From contig JBGRQA010000029.1 of assembly GCA_041725895.1 (NCBI GenBank), positions 10,261 through 74,260 on the forward strand: DNA of 64,000 nucleotides, given 5' to 3'. The notes under the pieces are model-generated. The model was not told where the DNA came from. It worked only from the letters and a program-made list of their open reading frames with translations, and searched no databases. A program made the position numbers and the translations under genes. The stretch comes from JBGRQA01 sp041725895 (GTDB lineage: Bacteria; Bacteroidota; Bacteroidia; Bacteroidales; Marinifilaceae). Positions 62,101-64,000 of the stretch are shown here, in pieces (the first letter of the stretch is position 1; the number at the start of each line of letters is the position of its first letter).

Positions 62101-64000
62101 CAACCAAAATCTGATTGGTAGAACCATCGCTCCATAAATAGCTTGATCCTACATTGCCTGCATCAAGGGTGGAAGAATTTCCGTCACAGAACGCCTGATC
62201 CTCACCCAGGCTTACAAGCGGATTGGGGTTAACGGTGATGACAACTTCATCTGAAGTAGAACACCCATTACCATCAGTTACCTTTACATCGTAAATTCCG
62301 GATGCTGATGCATCTAAAGTTTGATTAGCAGAACCATCACTCCACAGATACGTCGATCCTATATTACCTGCATCCAAAGTGGCTATATTTCCTTCACAAA
62401 ATACCTGATCGTCACCCAGGTTTACAAGCGGATTGGGGTTGACAGTGATGACAACTTTATCTGAAGCGGTACAACCATTGCCATCGGTTACCCTCACATC
62501 GTAAGTTCCGGAGGCTGAAGCAACCATAGTTTGATTGGTCGTACCATCGTTCCATAAATATATCGATCCCACATTACCAGCATCCAAGGTGGCAGAATTT
62601 CCGTCACAGAACGCCTGATCCTCACCCAGGCTTACAACCGGATTGGGGTTAACAGTGATGACAACTTCATCTGAAGCAGTACAACCATTGCCATCAGTTA
62701 CCTTTACATCGTAAATTCCGGATACTGATGCATCTAAAGTTTGATTAGTAGAACCATCACTCCACAGATACGTCGATCCTATATTGCCTGCATCCAAAGT
62801 GGCTATATTTCCTTCACAAAACACCCGATCCTCACCCAGGTTTACGACCGGATTGGAATTAACGGTAATGACAACTTCATCTGAAGTAGAACACCCATTG
62901 GCATCGGTTACACTTACATCGTAAGTGCCAGTAGCAGAAGCAACCAAAGTTTGATTGGTCGTACCATCGTTCCATAGATAACTTGATCCTACATTGCCTG
63001 CATCCAGGGTGGCAGAATTTCCTTCACAGAACGCCTGATCATCACCCAGGTTTACAACCGGATTGGAGTTAACGGTGATGACAACCTCATCTGAAGCAGT
63101 ACACCCATTGGTATCAGTTACCCTTACATCGTAAGTTCCGGATACTGATGCATCTAAAGTTTGATTGGTTGAACCATCATTCCACAGATAGCTTGACCCC
63201 ACATTACCTGCATCCAGAGTAGCAAAATTCCCTTCACAGAACACATGATCGTCACCCAGGTTTACGACCGGATTGGCGTTAACGGTAATGACAACTTCAT
63301 CAGAAGTAGAACAACCATTGGCATCGGTTACACTTACATCGTAAGTTCCGGAGGCTGAAGCAACCAAAGTCTGATTGGTAGAACCATCGCTCCATAGATA
63401 ACTTGATCCTAAATTGCCTGCATCCAGGGTAACAGAATTTCCTTCACAGAACGCCTGATCCTCACCCAGGCTTACAACCGGATTGGAGTTAACGGTGATG
63501 ACAACTTCATCTGAAGCAGTACACCCATTGGCATCGGTTACACTTACATCGTAAATTCCGGATACTGATGCATCTAAAGTTTGATTGGTTGAACCATCAT
63601 TCCAAAGATAGCTTGACCCCATATTACCTGCATCCAGAATAGCAGAATTTCCTTCACAGAACGCCTGATCCTCACCCAGGTTTACGACCGGATTGGGGTT
63701 GACAGTGATGACTACTTCATCTGAAGCGGTACACCCATTGGCATCGGTTACCCTTACATCGTAAGTACCAGTGGCAGAAGCAACCAAAGTTTGATTGGTC
63801 GTACCATCGTTCCACAGATAGCTTGACCCCACATTACCTGCATCCAGAGTGGTAGAATTTCCGTCACAGAACGACTGATCCTCACCCAGGCTTACGACTG
63901 GATTGGGGTTAACAGTGATGACAACTTCATCTGAAGCGGTACAACCATTGGCATCGGTTACCTTTACATCGTAAGTTCCGGAGGCTGAAGCAACCAAAGT
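59189..64000 (-). CDS. Giant T9SS adhesin of tandem Ig-like 70-residue repeats, N-terminus off the right edge
   Basis: The frame is open to the edge of the window (more than 1600 residues). It is built of ~70-residue repeats of the type NPVVSLGEDQAFCEGN...LDAGNVGSSYLWNDG...TGTYDVSVTDANGC...SDEVVITVN. Each has two cysteines (in FCEGN and NGC), likely a disulfide within each Ig-like beta-sandwich. Repeats are nearly identical through about 60900 and degenerate towards the C-terminus. The last ~90 residues (VVPNVFTPNGKGPNEIFYPVF...WNGTYKGREAQIGVYVWIIFY) are a type B T9SS sorting domain of the gliding-motility kind. With the PorP/SprF gene two bases downstream this is a SprB-like surface adhesin for gliding or attachment. 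Function in this organism is inferred. Confidence 0.93.
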   Translation of the reverse strand, partial: TLVASASGTYDVKVTDANGCTASDEVVITVNPNPVVSLGEDQSFCDGNSTTLDAGNVGSSYLWNDGTTNQTLVASATGTYDVRVTDANGCTASDEVVITVNPNPVVNLGEDQAFCEGNSAILDAGNMGSSYLWNDGSTNQTLDASVSGIYDVSVTDANGCTASDEVVITVNSNPVVSLGEDQAFCEGNSVTLDAGNLGSSYLWSDGSTNQTLVASASGTYDVSVTDANGCSTSDEVVITVNANPVVNLGDDHVFCEGNFATLDAGNVGSSYLWNDGSTNQTLDASVSGTYDVRVTDTNGCTASDEVVITVNSNPVVNLGDDQAFCEGNSATLDAGNVGSSYLWNDGTTNQTLVASATGTYDVSVTDANGCSTSDEVVITVNSNPVVNLGEDRVFCEGNIATLDAGNIGSTYLWSDGSTNQTLDASVSGIYDVKVTDGNGCTASDEVVITVNPNPVVSLGEDQAFCDGNSATLDAGNVGSIYLWNDGTTNQTMVASASGTYDVRVTDGNGCTASDKVVITVNPNPLVNLGDDQVFCEGNIATLDAGNIGSTYLWSDGSANQTLDASASGIYDVKVTDGNGCSTSDEVVITVNPNPLVSLGEDQAFCDGNSSTLDAGNVGSSYLWSDGSTNQILVASTSGTYDVRVTDANGCSTSDEVVITVNPNPVVNLGDDQAFCEGNIATLDAGNKGSTYLWGDGSTNQTLEASASGIYNVRVTDGNGCTASDEIVITVNSNPVVSLGEDQEFCEGNIATLDAGNVGSSYLWSDGTTNQTLVASATGTYDVTVTDANGCSTSDEVVITVNSNPTVNMGGNQEFCEGNIATLDAGNVGSTYQWSDGTTNQTLVASATGTYSVTVTDTNGCVTSEKVAVTFYPNPVVRLGGDQIFCEGNVAILDAGNVGSTYQWSGGTTNQTLVVSTTGTYDVRVTDVHGCVASDEVVISVNPNPVVNLGDDQAFCEGSSATLDAGNVGSTYLWNDGSISQTLVASASGSYSVIVTDSNGCLASDEVAVVVNPNPVVNFGVDREFCDGNSIILDAGNPGSSYLWSDGSSAQLLQANKAGIYSVVVTDENKCVGEGKIELGVLTVPDFELKYSPNIVCEGDSTYMEVDQNSDWSYQWYRNNTLLTGEFENSFLAGESGWYKIHVAASNGCITEDSLRVEVIHLPNLPLEDRAEICVGKSLELDVGEGESYLWNDGVTTRKREISQEGWYIVEVSDENGCTGKDSIELILRSLPIVDLGPDLYICEGEQLILEAPSDFLYSWSNGSNNRAITVAEEGNFVLQVEDDFGCVGKDDINIFVNENPSVYLGADTVIAEGSSILLDAGNGYVSYEWNNDNVSQTLKVDKDGEYAVNVIDVFGCKGGGRVKVAVNPIPNINLGGNANICEEESLILDAGKWERYIWSTGATSRTIQVSQSGIYFVRVFDRFGLSAIDSIQVRVNSNPKVDLGADTLFMYKGERLTLDAGGGFEKYSWSNGEDWRSIDVEEAGDYSVTVENSFGCKALASTHVKMLKPRMVVPNVFTPNGKGPNEIFYPVFEGVVQNLEFYIYTRWGEQVYELKKDLVSNNELKDEGWNGTYKGREAQIGVYVWIIFYGGEERGHGTVTLFR
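60901..64000 (-). repeat. 210-bp tandem repeat tract in the adhesin gene
   Basis: The landmark CATCCA or CATCAA of each unit recurs at 60901, 61111, 61321, and then every 210 bp to 63841, with no indel across 15 units. Units differ mostly by synonymous or conservative changes. The constant period and high identity imply recent amplification, recombination or gene conversion, and make the repeat number likely to vary between strains. Units upstream (59480-60900) are older and diverged. Confidence 0.92.

Noticed and set aside
1..64000. tRNA, rRNA, tmRNA or RNase P RNA genes
   Set aside because: Reading the intergenic regions I found no T-arm-like GGTTCRA motif in a cloverleaf context and no conserved tmRNA or RNase P segments; a covariance-model scan would be decisive.

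Overview
The window comes from a Bacteroidota genome, most likely a marine or anaerobic member of the Bacteroidia close to Marinilabiliales/Marinifilaceae (an inference from gene content). Supporting signs are type IX secretion (T9SS) C-terminal sorting domains of both type A and type B, a PorP/SprF protein next to a giant repeat adhesin, a PorE-like TPR/beta-propeller/OmpA protein, Bacteroidetes-style TAnnTTTG promoters, an HU-HIG type DNA-binding protein, and sensor kinases of the periplasmic beta-propeller and TPR types. The DNA is AT-rich. I see no rRNA or tRNA gene, insertion sequence, prophage or CRISPR array.

Layout. 1-7.9 kb: two tandem T9SS-secreted beta-propeller paralogues with a small lipoprotein between them, then an exported protein with three EF-hand-like loops. 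8-12.1 kb: divergent trehalose genes (a GH15 glucoamylase/trehalase-like enzyme and a fused trehalose-6-phosphate synthase/phosphatase). 12.3-15.9 kb: nadB-nadC-nadA, the complete aspartate-to-quinolinate-to-NaMN branch of NAD synthesis. 16.3-20.8 kb: a TPR histidine kinase and a three-gene polar amino-acid ABC importer. 20.8-23.3 kb: two metal transporters, MntP and a permease carrying an HMA domain. 23.6-24.4 kb: an HU-like protein, its terminator and a 22-bp tandem array with a 66-bp higher-order period. 24.8-28.5 kb: a three-gene acyl-CoA (probably propionyl-CoA) carboxylase. 28.7-31 kb: a 2-hydroxyacid dehydrogenase, CoaX and a CYTH protein. 31-34 kb: a GH3 glycosidase fused to a beta-lactamase-type esterase. 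35.4-37.6 kb: a cysteine desulfurase fused to selenophosphate synthase. 37.7-43.2 kb: PorE-like protein, rubrerythrin, SanA-like protein, QueE and a secreted beta-propeller. 43.3-50.2 kb: an M1 and an S9 peptidase flanking a lipoprotein gene and three related non-coding promoter-leader-terminator cassettes. 50.3-58.1 kb: a small conserved protein, a class IV aminotransferase and two large sensor kinases. 58.1 kb to the right edge: PorP/SprF and a giant adhesin built of 70-residue repeats.

How the genes work together. Much of the window serves the cell surface: the propellers and the adhesin are T9SS cargo, PorP/SprF and the PorE-like protein belong to the export/attachment machinery, and the M1 and S9 peptidases and the GH3 enzyme process peptides and muropeptides in the envelope. 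The remainder is core metabolism (NAD, CoA, trehalose, propionyl-CoA, selenium, queuosine).

The most novel-looking signals are (i) the three sRNA-like cassettes at 46.0-47.35 kb, two of which share an unusual promoter layout (TTAAC-N15-TTAAC-N12-TAnnTTTG), and all of which can pair with the region just upstream of the start codon of the nearby S9 peptidase; (ii) the 22/66-bp array behind the HU-like gene; and (iii) the desulfurase-SelD fusion.
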